A stretch of DNA of 64,000 nucleotides from JANOZM01 sp031429355 (GCA_031429355.1 JANOZM010000021.1:62001-126000), one strand, 5' to 3'. Counted from the first letter of the stretch, positions 1 through 8,539 are shown. Numbers and translations: made by a program. Notes: generated by a model not told the origin, from the sequence alone.

Positions 1-416
1 ATTGGAAATTTGGGCGTACCTTTAAACAGCATGTGCTCTAATAAATGAGCCATACCGGTTTCGCCATAGTTCTCGTGTCGTGAACCTACCAGATAGGTTA
101 AGTTAACTGTAACGGACGGCTTCGAGTCGTCAGGCACTAACAGCACTTGCAGACCATTGGCTAATTTGAACTCACTGACACCTTCAACAACAGGGCCTGG
201 CTTCATTGACTTTGCGTTGCTTGCAATTGCAGCTGGCGCCTTAACTGCAGTGGGCTTAGCTTTTGCTTGCGCGTGTACTAATTGCGTACCAAACAAACCA
301 GCCACAGCTACAGCGACCAGACTGAGGCCCAATAAGCTGGCCTTTGGCCGTTTAAAACCTAAGTTTGAAACAGTTCGAAAAACAATATTAGGGGCAATGT
401 GCGAGGCAGATTTCAT
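1..416 (-). CDS. M16 family zinc peptidase, N-terminal part (3' end outside window)
   Basis: Only the first 138 codons are present, because the gene runs off the left edge. The ATG at 416-414 opens a frame with an N-terminal hydrophobic stretch (about residues 28-45) ending in VHA-QA, a convincing Sec signal peptide, so the enzyme should be periplasmic or secreted. An Ala/Lys/Pro-rich linker leads into a typical M16 start ([13 protein letters not shown]) and the inverted zinc motif HLLEH, where His124 and His128 are the expected metal ligands and Glu127 the catalytic base. M16 peptidases (pitrilysin/insulinase type) usually have about 450 or 900 residues. The C-terminal zinc-ligand Glu and the second domain cannot be seen here. 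The gene is divergent from the Tat-signal gene at 573. Family assignment is firm; substrate is unknown. Confidence 0.9.
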   Translation of the reverse strand, partial: MKSASHIAPNIVFRTVSNLGFKRPKASLLGLSLVAVAVAGLFGTQLVHAQAKAKPTAVKAPAAIASNAKSMKPGPVVEGVSEFKLANGLQVLLVPDDSKPSVTVNLTYLVGSRHENYGETGMAHLLEHMLFKGTPKFP

Positions 417-572
417 TATTGGAAACAGTGCAAAAATTGGAGTAATGTCATTGTAACGGGATCACCTAAAGCGCGGTCAACCTGATTGCGGGGTTTTCGT
501 TAAACAAGAGCCTCGGCAGCTTGTACGCTGACTGGTTTCACTTTACTTGAAACCCATAGAAAGAAATACAGC

Positions 573-1046
573 ATGAATCCAAACCAAATTGAACAACTTC
601 ATTCGCGTCGTGGTTTTTTAAAAACCGGGGCCCTCGTTAGTGCCGCAGGGCTTTCGGCAAACTCCGCGCTTGCTACGGAAGCCTTTTCACCTTCTTTCAA
701 GCAAAGCGATTGTTATCAACTTGGCCTTTCTTTAGGTGAGAGCTTAGCCAAACAGGCTGGCCCTAGCGCTTTGCCATTACACCTGCAATACAGCGATTCG
801 GCTGGTACAAGCGTCGATAGTTTGCGGATTGGCCTAATTGACGGCATTAGCAAACAAAGCGGCAATCGCCCTTTGTGGAGCGAGACGCAAGACTATCAAG
901 CCGGTTTGTTGGGTACCGCCAGTTTGCATAACGCAACCACGGGCACAACCGCTCGCTTTGCAATTCCTGCGGTTGCACTGAGTCATCTTGAGCTGAATCG
1001 GTCAAGTCAACGGGCGATCAACTTTATAACGACTAAACTCGTCTAG
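573..1046 (+). CDS. Small Tat-exported protein of unknown function
   Basis: 157 residues. The N-terminus carries a twin-arginine signal: SRRGFLKTG with Arg12-Arg13, then a weakly hydrophobic Ala/Gly-rich stretch ending in ALA (residues 32-34), so the mature protein of about 120 residues is probably exported folded or with a cofactor. I do not recognise the mature domain. It has a single Cys (residue 47) shortly after the predicted cleavage site and no heme or metal motif that I can see. It stands between a divergent M16 peptidase gene and the dioxygenase gene 40 bp downstream, with which it may be co-transcribed. The ATG at 573 is chosen because the Tat motif follows at the usual distance; the purine-rich stretch before it is a weak ribosome site. 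Confidence 0.75.
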   Translation: MNPNQIEQLHSRRGFLKTGALVSAAGLSANSALATEAFSPSFKQSDCYQLGLSLGESLAKQAGPSALPLHLQYSDSAGTSVDSLRIGLIDGISKQSGNRPLWSETQDYQAGLLGTASLHNATTGTTARFAIPAVALSHLELNRSSQRAINFITTKLV

Positions 1047-1086
1047 ATTAAGTTTAATCCTCGGCGCTATTTGCTTAGCGCCGCTT

Positions 1087-1848
1087 ATGACCATGAGCGC
1101 TACCCCTAGTTTTCTTCCGCCTTATTCACCGCTACCCAACGTTAGCTCAATGATGCAACAACGCGGTTACGCCATTTTGGCCGCAGCCGACGTTTTCAAT
1201 TTAATTGGCGAGCAAGGCGAAGCGTTAAACGAATTAGTCAGTAGTTGGAACCACTTGGCAATTGATGCTTATTTAAAAGATGGTGGTCGTTATCGTAAAC
1301 GCCGCCACACCTCGATTGTTTGCAGCCGACAGCAACTAACAGTTTCGCCACACCGAGCGCATTGGCAACCAGTCGAGTACAACGCACTGCATGGCGGAAT
1401 GCACCGTTGGTTTGAGCCTATTAGTGAAGCTGTTTTAACCCAAAGTGCTTGGCACAAACTAATTCAACAAATACCGACGCTGTTTGGCGCTGGTAGTGAA
1501 GCGTCAGCAAATGGCGATCCTTGGTTTGTCGAGGCCCATCAGTTTCGCATCGATACCGAAGGTGGTATTGGACGACCAACACCTGAGGGCGCGCATCGTG
1601 ACGGGGTTGATTTTGTTGCGGTATTTTTAATCGCCCGCAATGAAATTAAAGGCGGTGAAACACGGATCTTCGAATCCCAAGGTGCCAGTGGGCAACGCTT
1701 TACCTTAACCGAGCCATGGAGCCTATTGTTGCTAGATGACGCTCGAATGATTCACGAGACAACCCCAATACAACCGATTGGTCCAAACGCCTATCGCGAT
1801 ACCTTAGTAATTACTTATCGACGCAAAGGCTTTATTGGTGAAATATAA
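1087..1848 (+). CDS. 2OG-Fe(II) dioxygenase family protein (PF10014-like)
   Basis: 253 residues, no signal peptide, so cytoplasmic. The central double-stranded beta-helix is recognisable from the iron-binding triad: His170-Arg-Asp172 in GAHRDGVDFV and a distal His223 in MIHETTPI, followed by Arg237 in AYRDTLVITYR, the expected 2-oxoglutarate-binding Arg. This layout matches the 2OG-Fe dioxygenase family that includes bacterial L-isoleucine hydroxylase and the biofilm protein BsmA. Those enzymes hydroxylate free amino acids, so a free amino acid is a reasonable but unproven substrate. Its last codons overlap the start of the patatin gene, suggesting translational coupling. The start ATG at 1087 is followed by a second ATG at 1093; either could be used. 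Confidence 0.8.
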   Translation: MTMSATPSFLPPYSPLPNVSSMMQQRGYAILAAADVFNLIGEQGEALNELVSSWNHLAIDAYLKDGGRYRKRRHTSIVCSRQQLTVSPHRAHWQPVEYNALHGGMHRWFEPISEAVLTQSAWHKLIQQIPTLFGAGSEASANGDPWFVEAHQFRIDTEGGIGRPTPEGAHRDGVDFVAVFLIARNEIKGGETRIFESQGASGQRFTLTEPWSLLLLDDARMIHETTPIQPIGPNAYRDTLVITYRRKGFIGEI

Positions 1849-3028
1849 ATCGACAAAAGTTACGCAAAACACCCCCAAACAGTCCACTAAGCAATCCACT
1901 AAGCAATCCACTAAGCAGTCTATTAAACCCTCCATTAACTTGGCCCTACAAGGCGGCGGTGCTCACGGCGCATTTACTTGGGGTGTCTTAGATTGGATCT
2001 TAGAGCATAGCAGGGTTGCAATTGATAGTGTTTCGGGTGCCAGTGCGGGCTCAATGAATGCTATCGCACTCGCGCAAGGTTGGACTGAAGGCAACGCTAA
2101 TACCAGCGACGCAGACCGTGCCGAACAAGCCCGAGCTGCTCTCGAAAAGTTTTGGATGGCGGTCTCCGAATCAGGCAAAGTGAAGCCCCCTGTTTGGGTC
2201 AGCGACTTAGGAAAAAATTGGATTGCCAGCAATCCGGTTTTAAAGTTTTGGTCGGATGTCGGCGACAAACTCGGTGGTGCGGTTTCTAACAATGCGATGA
2301 CCAAGGGATTAAGTACGTTTTGGTTCGAAAACCTAACCCACAACTTTTCGCCCTACCAGTTAAACCCTAGCAATTTTCATCCGTTGCGGCCCATATTAGA
2401 AGCGCAAATTGATTTCGAAAAAATTCAAAAAACCTGCCCTTTTAATTTGTTTATTGCTGCTACGCGAGTTAGAGATGGCAAGTTAAAAGTGTTTCGCGGC
2501 CCCGAACTAACGAGCGAAGTTATTCTGGCTTCGGCGTGTTTGCCAACACTATTTCAGGCGGTCAAAGTTGGTGACGAATTTTACTGGGACGGTGGCTACA
2601 CAGCAGACCCAGCGATTTGGCCATTTTTTTACGAGAGCCAGTGCCAAGACACCTTGTTAATCATGGTTAACCCGCTGCATCGCGAGGCACTGCCTAAAAC
2701 TAGCGAAGACATTATTGACCGCTTAAACGAAATTAGTTTTAACGCTTCGTTACAAGGTGAGTTGCGCGCTGTTTCGTTCGTCCAACGCATGCACGAACAA
2801 GGCTGGCTAAAACCTGAGTTTGCTAAGCAATTAAGAAACCCAAGGCTGCACGCCTTACTTGCCGACTCTGCATTAGGCGATCTACCTGCCAACAGCAAAA
2901 TGAAAACTGATAGAGCATTTTTAATCGATTTAAAAAATCGTGGCAGAGACCACGCAGCGCTCTGGTGGGAGAAGCACGGCGCTGCCATTGGTCAACACTC
3001 AAGTTTTGATGCGCGTAGCTTACTTTGA
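1838..3028 (+). CDS. Patatin-like phospholipase
   Basis: About 396 residues. The N-terminal patatin core is clear: an oxyanion motif GGGAHG (about residues 39-44), the nucleophile elbow GASAG with Ser69, and the Asp-Gly-Gly dyad motif (Asp251 in WDGGYT). Ser and Asp form the catalytic dyad of bacterial patatin-like acyl hydrolases. There is no signal peptide, so it acts in the cytoplasm or on the inner leaflet. The GTG at 1838 is preferred because AAAGG at 1825-1829 sits 8 bp upstream; a TTG at 1835 is an alternative. The gene overlaps the dioxygenase gene by 11 bp. Before the domain lies a low-complexity Lys-Gln-Ser-Thr repeat encoded by a 12-bp tandem repeat. No type III/VI effector genes are nearby, so a housekeeping lipid role is more likely than a toxin role. 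Confidence 0.9.
   Translation: MKYKSTKVTQNTPKQSTKQSTKQSTKQSIKPSINLALQGGGAHGAFTWGVLDWILEHSRVAIDSVSGASAGSMNAIALAQGWTEGNANTSDADRAEQARAALEKFWMAVSESGKVKPPVWVSDLGKNWIASNPVLKFWSDVGDKLGGAVSNNAMTKGLSTFWFENLTHNFSPYQLNPSNFHPLRPILEAQIDFEKIQKTCPFNLFIAATRVRDGKLKVFRGPELTSEVILASACLPTLFQAVKVGDEFYWDGGYTADPAIWPFFYESQCQDTLLIMVNPLHREALPKTSEDIIDRLNEISFNASLQGELRAVSFVQRMHEQGWLKPEFAKQLRNPRLHALLADSALGDLPANSKMKTDRAFLIDLKNRGRDHAALWWEKHGAAIGQHSSFDARSLL
1877..1936 (+). repeat. 12-bp tandem repeat inside the patatin gene (KQST repeats)
   Basis: Three near-identical 12-bp units encoding Lys-Gln-Ser-Thr are followed by two degenerate units (KQSI, KPSI). The period is a multiple of three, so copy-number change would lengthen or shorten the N-terminal tail without frameshift. 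Confidence 0.85.
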
Positions 3029-3112
3029 AAAGTCGCTTGCTTTAAAACGTAGCTTTTGTAGTTTTTTTAAATGATGTAACAATGGTTTTTAGCGAGTGTT
3101 TTGGTGAATGTA

Positions 3113-4870
3113 TTAGCCAACCATCGAACTAACCTGCAGCACCTTGATATTTATTGACTGAGCGTTACAAAAAAACTCAATTCCATTTGCGCCTTCGGGC
3201 GCCAAGTGCAATTCAGTTAAGCAAATTTCACCGTCATTTGCGAAAACTTCAACACTCGTTAAGTCAACCAATAGTCGCAACGAAATACTATTATTAATTG
3301 ATTGTAACGGCGCATTATGTCTTGCGTTTGAATCGCCAGAAAATTTAAACGCTCCAGATTTTAAACGATCAACGTAAACACTATTTAACGTTGCGTCAAA
3401 CCCAACAATAGTTTGGTAGTTATCGTTTTTGCAAATTTTAAAGCCCAAATGCAATTGATCGTTTACTTCAAAATGAATTTCAATTTCATAAACACGTAAT
3501 TTAAAACCTACAAACAAGTGGTTTAATTGTTCGCTAGAAATGACTTGATTTAGCAATGCCAAATCCACTATCGATTTTCGCTTTTTGTTTAACTGTGCGA
3601 CTGGCGAATTTTTTAAACGAAAGCCATGTTTTGTAGCCACAAGGCTCAATTGGCGAGCTATTGTCATTGCGCTACGATAGTCCACCGCCGGAACGTCTTG
3701 CGCATAATCCCAGTTGCTCATCCATCCTAAAGCAATACGTTCTTTGGCATTATTTGGGTGTTCAGCCCAAGTGACTGCCGCGTAAAAATCGCGGCCATAA
3801 TCAAGCCATAAAATGCAATCACTTGGGTTGTCATTGATGAAGTGGACGCCATCAAAATGTCCAACAAAGTATTGCGTCCCAGAACCGCCATTTGCAGCAT
3901 TTTTAGCAACGCTAACCAAGAGGACCCAACGCGATGCAAGCGAACTGTTTAACTCAAACAAATCTGGGCATTCCCAAGGTTCGCCACGAGCGCCTTGCCC
4001 TACCCCATCCGTATTGCCAAAACTACTTAAATAGTCCCATTTCTTTAGGTTTGCAGATCGGTAAAACAGTATTTGGTCTTTAGCCGCTAAGGCCATAACC
4101 CATGCTTGGCTAGGCTCGTGCCAAAACACTTTAGGATCGCGAAAATCAACTTTATTGGGATTTGGTAAAACTGGGTTGCCGACATACTGCTGCCAAGTTC
4201 GGCCCCTATCTAGGCTGTACGCTAAACCTTGCCGTTGGTTACCCATTGGAATCGTGTCGCAGTGCGTGTAAAGCGCAATCATTGCGGGTTCGTTGCCTGA
4301 ATTAAACCCTGCCGTGTTGTTCCAATCGATCACTGCACAGCCCGAGAACGCCATCCCAACCACTTCGCCATTTGCTAATCGCTCTAAGGGTTCTAGTGCT
4401 ATCGGCAAATGTTCCCAGTGAACCAAATCTAGGCTTACTGCATGCCCCCAATGCATTGGGCACCACTTTAAGGAATCTTTAAACCGCTCACCAATGGCAT
4501 AACCACCGGCGTAGCACTGATAAAACAAGTGATATTCACCCGCGTAAAACACTAGACCGTTTGGGTCGTTCATCCAGCCAGACGGCGGTGTAAAGTGCAA
4601 TTGAGGGCGCGCCGGAAGTGCCGTAAAGCGCTGTTGTTCAATGTCATCAATGACAACGGTTTCGTTAAACATCGCAGCTGGTCTTACCCACAACCCAAAG
4701 TCGCCATACAAAGCCCGATACAAGGTCATAGGCTCTAGGGATTCGCTATGTCTCACCGTATCTATTACTTCGTACAACATACCTTTGTAATGCTGGTAGA
4801 ACCCTTTCGGAGTTTTGAGCAAGGGTGGCATTGGGCTTACATCGACTAAATGATTAACAGCGTCAGTCAT
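3113..4870 (-). CDS. GH32 sucrose/fructan hydrolase with N-terminal DUF1653 domain
   Basis: 585 residues from the ATG at 4870. The open frame extends to 4954, but that would run through the terminator at 4911-4943, so 4870 is chosen. Residues about 22-84 form a complete DUF1653 domain (HYKGMLYEV, VRHSE, LYRALYG, LWVRP, ending in QRF). It is followed by the five-bladed GH32 core: NDPNG with nucleophile Asp102, the RDP motif (about 244-246), and ECPD with acid/base Glu300. The C-terminal part fits the GH32 beta-sandwich. It should hydrolyse beta-fructofuranosides such as sucrose in the cytoplasm, since there is no signal peptide. No sugar transporter, fructokinase or LacI regulator is adjacent, which is unusual for a sucrose gene. 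Confidence 0.9.
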   Translation of the reverse strand: MTDAVNHLVDVSPMPPLLKTPKGFYQHYKGMLYEVIDTVRHSESLEPMTLYRALYGDFGLWVRPAAMFNETVVIDDIEQQRFTALPARPQLHFTPPSGWMNDPNGLVFYAGEYHLFYQCYAGGYAIGERFKDSLKWCPMHWGHAVSLDLVHWEHLPIALEPLERLANGEVVGMAFSGCAVIDWNNTAGFNSGNEPAMIALYTHCDTIPMGNQRQGLAYSLDRGRTWQQYVGNPVLPNPNKVDFRDPKVFWHEPSQAWVMALAAKDQILFYRSANLKKWDYLSSFGNTDGVGQGARGEPWECPDLFELNSSLASRWVLLVSVAKNAANGGSGTQYFVGHFDGVHFINDNPSDCILWLDYGRDFYAAVTWAEHPNNAKERIALGWMSNWDYAQDVPAVDYRSAMTIARQLSLVATKHGFRLKNSPVAQLNKKRKSIVDLALLNQVISSEQLNHLFVGFKLRVYEIEIHFEVNDQLHLGFKICKNDNYQTIVGFDATLNSVYVDRLKSGAFKFSGDSNARHNAPLQSINNSISLRLLVDLTSVEVFANDGEICLTELHLAPEGANGIEFFCNAQSINIKVLQVSSMVG

Positions 4871-4898
4871 CAATAACGTCACATTGGGAAATTCTAGA

Positions 4899-4904
4899 AT
4901 TATA
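4899..4904 (-). promoter_or_regulatory. Possible -10 element of the GH32 gene
   Basis: On the reverse strand a perfect TATAAT lies about 30 bp before the chosen ATG, giving a predicted start near 4893. No good -35 hexamer is present; the expected place falls inside the upstream terminator hairpin. This could be an activated or weak promoter, or chance in an A/T-rich stretch. Confidence 0.35.
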
Positions 4905-4910
4905 GGTATA

Positions 4911-4943
4911 AAAAAACCGAGAGTTTTGTTCTCTCGGTTTTTT
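4911..4943. terminator. Rho-independent terminator after dctM
   Basis: A perfect 13-bp stem (AAAAAACCGAGAG pairing with CTCTCGGTTTTTT) with a 7-nt loop. It has A- and T-tracts on both sides and so could act in both directions; it ends the dctQM transcript on the reverse strand. Confidence 0.9.
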
Positions 4944-4972
4944 GTTTGCCCCAAGTTTAAACTTCGGTCGTT

Positions 4973-6487
4973 CTACTTAACAGCCTCGGCAGGCTTCGCA
5001 TCAGGGGCCTTAGTTTCGCCCTCGCCTTTTTTCATGAATTCCATTGGATCGATATCGGACTTATTCTCCGCAGGCTCTGAGGTTTCAAGCCTCACTTTGC
5101 TTTCATCAACAATCACCGCTTTGTCTAGAAATACGGTTACGGTTTGTGGGAAGAAAATAATGATGGCCACTAAAATCAGTTGCAAAATAACCCAAGGTAT
5201 AGAACCCATATAAATATCACTTGATAAAACAGGTTTTGGAATTCGACCCTCTTTAAACAATGTATCGGAAATACCGCGCAAGTAGAACAAGGCAAATCCG
5301 AATGGCGGATGCATAAAACTAGTTTGCATGTTGGCGCACAGCAACACACCAAACCAAATTAAATCGATACCCATTTTGTTTGCAACTGGGCCAAGCATTG
5401 GCACGACGATAAAGGCGATTTCGAAAAAATCTAAAAAGAACGCCAAAAAGAAAACGAAAATATTGACTACAATCAAAAAGCCAACTTGTCCACCTGGTAG
5501 ATTCGACAGAAGATGTTCGACCCAAATAGCACCATCAACGCCTTGAAAAACCATCGAGAACACGCGTGAACCGATCAGAATCATCACGACCATTGCTGTC
5601 AGTCGCGCCGTCGCCAGCATGGCGTCCCATAAAAGCGCAAAAGAAAACCGTCCTTGAATAAGTGCTAATACGATGGCACCAACAACGCCCATTGCGCCAG
5701 CCTCTGTAGGCGTTGCTACGGCGGTGTTTATAAATGGCAAGCCGCCCATACTACCTAGCACCGCAAAAATTAGAATAAACGATGGGATGATGCCGCGAAG
5801 GCACTTGCCCCACAAAGCCCACCCTTGCAAAGTGCGTTCACTTTTGGGGATACCGGGAACCCACTGCGGCCTGACCACAGTCAAGATAAAAGTGTAAATG
5901 GCGAATAGCAGCACTTGGATAATCGAAGGGCCCCAAGCACCTTTGTACATGTCACCGACCGAGCGACCGAGTTGATCGGCCAAAACAACCAGTACCAATG
6001 AGGGTGGTACCAACTGCGTGATGGTTCCCGATGCCGCCAACACGCCAGTTGTGTAGCGCATGTTGTAGTTGTAACGCATCATGACCGGCAACGAAATTAA
6101 GGCCATTGCAATAACCTGGCCCGCTACCGTTCCAGTGATTGCGCCCAAAATGAAGCCAACGATAATAACTGAGTAACCCAAGCCGCCCTTTAAGGGGCCA
6201 AATAATTGCCCCATTGAATCGAGCATATCTTCGGCCAGACCACATTTTTCGAGAATAGCCCCCATAAGGGTAAAAAACGGTATGGCAAGCAGTAAGTCTT
6301 GCCCCAAGATTCCGTATATGTTCAATGGCAAGTTAGCTAAAAAATTTGCAGGAAACCAACCCTGGCTGATTGCAAACAAACCACTACCTAGGCCAAGTGC
6401 TGCTAGAGAAAAAGCAACAGGGAAGCCGATCAACATGATCAGGATGAGTCCGCCAAACATTAGCGGAGCGAAGTCTTGCATTTGCAT
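4973..6487 (-). CDS. dctM: TRAP transporter large permease subunit (DctM type)
   Basis: 504 residues with roughly a dozen hydrophobic segments, the usual DctM topology. The first lines (MFGGLILIMLIGFPVAFSLA) and the inner repeats match the DctM/SiaM family, which forms the ion-driven channel for substrates delivered by a periplasmic binding protein. The C-terminal 45 residues after the last membrane segment are charged and rich in Glu, Lys, Pro and Ala, a tail longer than is typical. dctM follows dctQ by 12 bp on the reverse strand and is closed by the terminator at 4911-4943. Substrate is inferred from the binding protein gene at 7345, a likely 2-oxoacid or related carboxylate. Confidence 0.93.
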   Translation of the reverse strand: MQMQDFAPLMFGGLILIMLIGFPVAFSLAALGLGSGLFAISQGWFPANFLANLPLNIYGILGQDLLLAIPFFTLMGAILEKCGLAEDMLDSMGQLFGPLKGGLGYSVIIVGFILGAITGTVAGQVIAMALISLPVMMRYNYNMRYTTGVLAASGTITQLVPPSLVLVVLADQLGRSVGDMYKGAWGPSIIQVLLFAIYTFILTVVRPQWVPGIPKSERTLQGWALWGKCLRGIIPSFILIFAVLGSMGGLPFINTAVATPTEAGAMGVVGAIVLALIQGRFSFALLWDAMLATARLTAMVVMILIGSRVFSMVFQGVDGAIWVEHLLSNLPGGQVGFLIVVNIFVFFLAFFLDFFEIAFIVVPMLGPVANKMGIDLIWFGVLLCANMQTSFMHPPFGFALFYLRGISDTLFKEGRIPKPVLSSDIYMGSIPWVILQLILVAIIIFFPQTVTVFLDKAVIVDESKVRLETSEPAENKSDIDPMEFMKKGEGETKAPDAKPAEAVK

Positions 6488-6499
6488 AATTAAGGCCTT

Positions 6500-7039
6500 T
6501 TATTGAAGCGGCTTTTCGTAACTGAGATTCATTGAATAGTTCCCTGTCATAAACGCAATACGTTTAATCAACTCGGATAATCCTTGGAGCGCAAGTAGCC
6601 CAAAACCTATGGGCACTAGGAAAAAGAATGGCCATCTAATCAAGCCGCCTGCTTGGCTGGACATCTCTTTGGTCACGAAAGAGTTATAGGCAAGTGGCCA
6701 AGATAGATAAATCATCAGAATACAAACCGGCAATAAAAAGACCAGTATTCCAAATATGTCTACCCAGACCGGTGCGTTGCGCTTCAAGCGCCCGTAAAAC
6801 ACATCTACTCGCACGTGTTCGTTCACTTTCAAAACGTGCGCCGCGCAAAACATGACACACAAAGCGAAGAGGTACCATTGGATTTCTAACATGCCGTTGG
6901 AACTGTTTTTAAATCCCCATCGGACAAAAGCGTTGCCAGCGCTAATTAGGGATGCGCCTAAAGTAGCCACTGCGGCGAGCAAATAGAACTTGTGGGTTAG
7001 CCAATCGATACCTTCGGCTAACTTTATTAGAGCTTTCAT
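6500..7039 (-). CDS. dctQ: TRAP transporter small permease subunit (DctQ type)
   Basis: 179 residues with four predicted membrane spans, matching the DctQ family (PF04290). The conserved core is recognisable as EIQWYLFALCVMFCAAHVL followed by a charged stretch (NEHVRVDVFY) typical of DctQ. The subunit pairs with DctM in the inner membrane. It is translated just before dctM, with 12 bp between the genes, and is divergent from dctP. The start at 7039 (MKALIKLAEGIDWL) gives a normal amphipathic N-terminus. Confidence 0.9.
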   Translation of the reverse strand: MKALIKLAEGIDWLTHKFYLLAAVATLGASLISAGNAFVRWGFKNSSNGMLEIQWYLFALCVMFCAAHVLKVNEHVRVDVFYGRLKRNAPVWVDIFGILVFLLPVCILMIYLSWPLAYNSFVTKEMSSQAGGLIRWPFFFLVPIGFGLLALQGLSELIKRIAFMTGNYSMNLSYEKPLQ

Positions 7040-7344
7040 GGGTTTGTCTCACTCCGGTGATATTTTTATTTGTTTGGTCTGAGAACTGCGTAACCCAAAC
7101 CTTCGAGCGCCGACCCTGCCCTTCTGCCTAGTATAGACAAACCAACAGCCAATGCCACCTAGGGATTTTCCCATGCGCGGTTTTGTGCCGCAATGTAAAG
7201 CCTTGGACAAAAAATATCGCTCTTAGGGTAAGTCCCAAGTTTGCGCAATGATCGCTTTGAATCTACACTCACGCGCGCACTTCAAAAACGCAATGCTTTA
7301 GTTCAGTTTTATTATCGCTTCAATTAAATACAACCGGAGACACT
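7040..7344. other. Divergent intergenic region between dctQ and dctP
   Basis: 305 bp with no ORF worth reporting. It must hold the divergent promoters of dctQM and dctP. I see no convincing -35/-10 pair. A GG-N10-GC spaced sequence at about 7075-7090 (TGGTCT, 5 bp, CTGCG) weakly resembles a sigma-54 promoter but lies 255 bp before dctP, so I do not call it. Confidence 0.5.
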
Positions 7345-8433
7345 ATGGAACGCCGTTCCTTCCTTAAAAAATCAGCCGTCGGCGGCGCAGCAGTTGCCGC
7401 CGTTGCAGCACCAGCCATCGTTGGTGCACAACCCGCCGTTCGTTGGCGTTTAAGCTCAAGCTTCCCAAAAAGCTTGGACACTTTGTATGGCGTTTCAGAG
7501 GTTTTCTCGAAAAAAGTTCAAGAATTAACGAACGGCAAGTTTGTTATTTCGACCCACGCTGCCGGCGAAATCACGCCGGCCTTCGGCGTTGTAGATGCGG
7601 TTCAGCAAGGCTCGATTGAGTGCGCTTCAACAGCCCCTTACTACTTTTTCGGTAAAGACGACACTTTTGCATTGGATTGCGCCGTTCCTTTCGGCATGAA
7701 TTCACGCCAAATGACAGCTTGGTATTTTGAAGGCAATGGCCAAAAGCTAATGCGTGATTTCTACAAGCAATACAACATCATTCATTTCGCAATGGGTAAT
7801 ACCGGCGCGCAAATGGGCGGTTGGTATCGTAAAGAAATTAAAGGTCTGGAAGATCTTAAAGGCTTGAAAATGCGTATTGGCGGCTTCGCGGGTCGTGTTG
7901 CCGAGCGTATTGGCGTTGTTTCGCAAAACATTCCAGGTGGCGAAATTTACTCGGCCTTGGAAAAGGGCACGATTGATGCAGCTGAGTGGGTTGGTCCCTA
8001 CGACGACGAAAAGCTTGGTTTTAACAAAGTGGCTAATAACTACTACTACCCAGGTTGGTGGGAAGGTGGCCCGCAACTCACGCTGTACTGCAACACAAAA
8101 GCGTTTGAGGCTTTGCCCGCTGATTATAAAGCTGCGATCGAGATGGCGTCTGCTTACGCACACGTTGATATGCAAGCTAAGTACGACTACAAGAATCCAG
8201 CAGCGTTACGTCGTTTAATTGGTTCCGGTACAAAACTGCATCGTTTCCCGAAGCCGGTAATGGACGCAGCTTTTAAAGCAGCCAATGAGTTGTACGCTGA
8301 AATTTCTGCTAAAAACCCGAACTTCAAAAAAGTGCATGACGATTACATGAAAGCCCGTAACGACATGACTTCGTGGTTCCGTTTTGCTGAAGCCGGTTTT
8401 GATGACTTTATGCAAGCGCAGCGTTTGGGTTAA
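7345..8433 (+). CDS. dctP: TRAP transporter substrate-binding protein (DctP family, TakP-like)
   Basis: 362 residues. The N-terminus is a twin-arginine signal (ERRSFLKKSAVGG, Arg3-Arg4) cleaved near VGA-QP (residues 26-30), so the mature protein is periplasmic. The mature part reads as a DctP-type binding protein: SFPKSLDTLYG at the start, HAAGEI, the ligand-Arg region GLKMRIGG, and GTIDAAEWVGPYDD. These features recall TakP of Rhodobacter, which binds pyruvate and other 2-oxoacids, and the Thermus lactate binder. A 2-oxoacid or hydroxyacid ligand is therefore likely but not proven. A GGAG ribosome site lies 6 bp before the ATG. It works with DctQ/DctM encoded divergently. Confidence 0.92.
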   Translation: MERRSFLKKSAVGGAAVAAVAAPAIVGAQPAVRWRLSSSFPKSLDTLYGVSEVFSKKVQELTNGKFVISTHAAGEITPAFGVVDAVQQGSIECASTAPYYFFGKDDTFALDCAVPFGMNSRQMTAWYFEGNGQKLMRDFYKQYNIIHFAMGNTGAQMGGWYRKEIKGLEDLKGLKMRIGGFAGRVAERIGVVSQNIPGGEIYSALEKGTIDAAEWVGPYDDEKLGFNKVANNYYYPGWWEGGPQLTLYCNTKAFEALPADYKAAIEMASAYAHVDMQAKYDYKNPAALRRLIGSGTKLHRFPKPVMDAAFKAANELYAEISAKNPNFKKVHDDYMKARNDMTSWFRFAEAGFDDFMQAQRLG

Positions 8434-8490
8434 TTTGTTGTTTTTAAAGATTGCTTAGTGCGGGTTGGCTGAGTTGTTTTTGAGAATGAG

Positions 8491-8532
8491 AAGCCTCTGA
8501 CTTTAGAAGTTTTAAAGTTGGGGGCTTTTTTT
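8491..8532 (+). terminator. Rho-independent terminator after dctP
   Basis: A 15-bp stem with several G-U pairs (AAGCCTCTGACTTTA with TAAAGTTGGGGGCTT) followed by a T-run, 58 bp after the dctP stop. Confidence 0.8.
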
Positions 8533-8539
8533 ATTGGCC

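Noticed and set aside
157..456. 99-residue forward ORF
   Set aside because: Antisense to the M16 peptidase start, whose HxxEH motif and signal peptide are clear on the other strand; no recognisable domain.
1838..3028. Patatin gene as a secreted toxin/effector
   Set aside because: No secretion-system genes, signal peptide or immunity gene nearby; a cellular lipase role is simpler.
4871..4954. N-terminal extension of the GH32 frame to 4954
   Set aside because: It would run through the strong terminator hairpin and its residues do not resemble DUF1653 or GH32.
7075..7090. GG-N10-GC sequence as a sigma-54 promoter for dctP
   Set aside because: Only the dinucleotides match; the rest of the consensus is poor and the distance to dctP is 255 bp.
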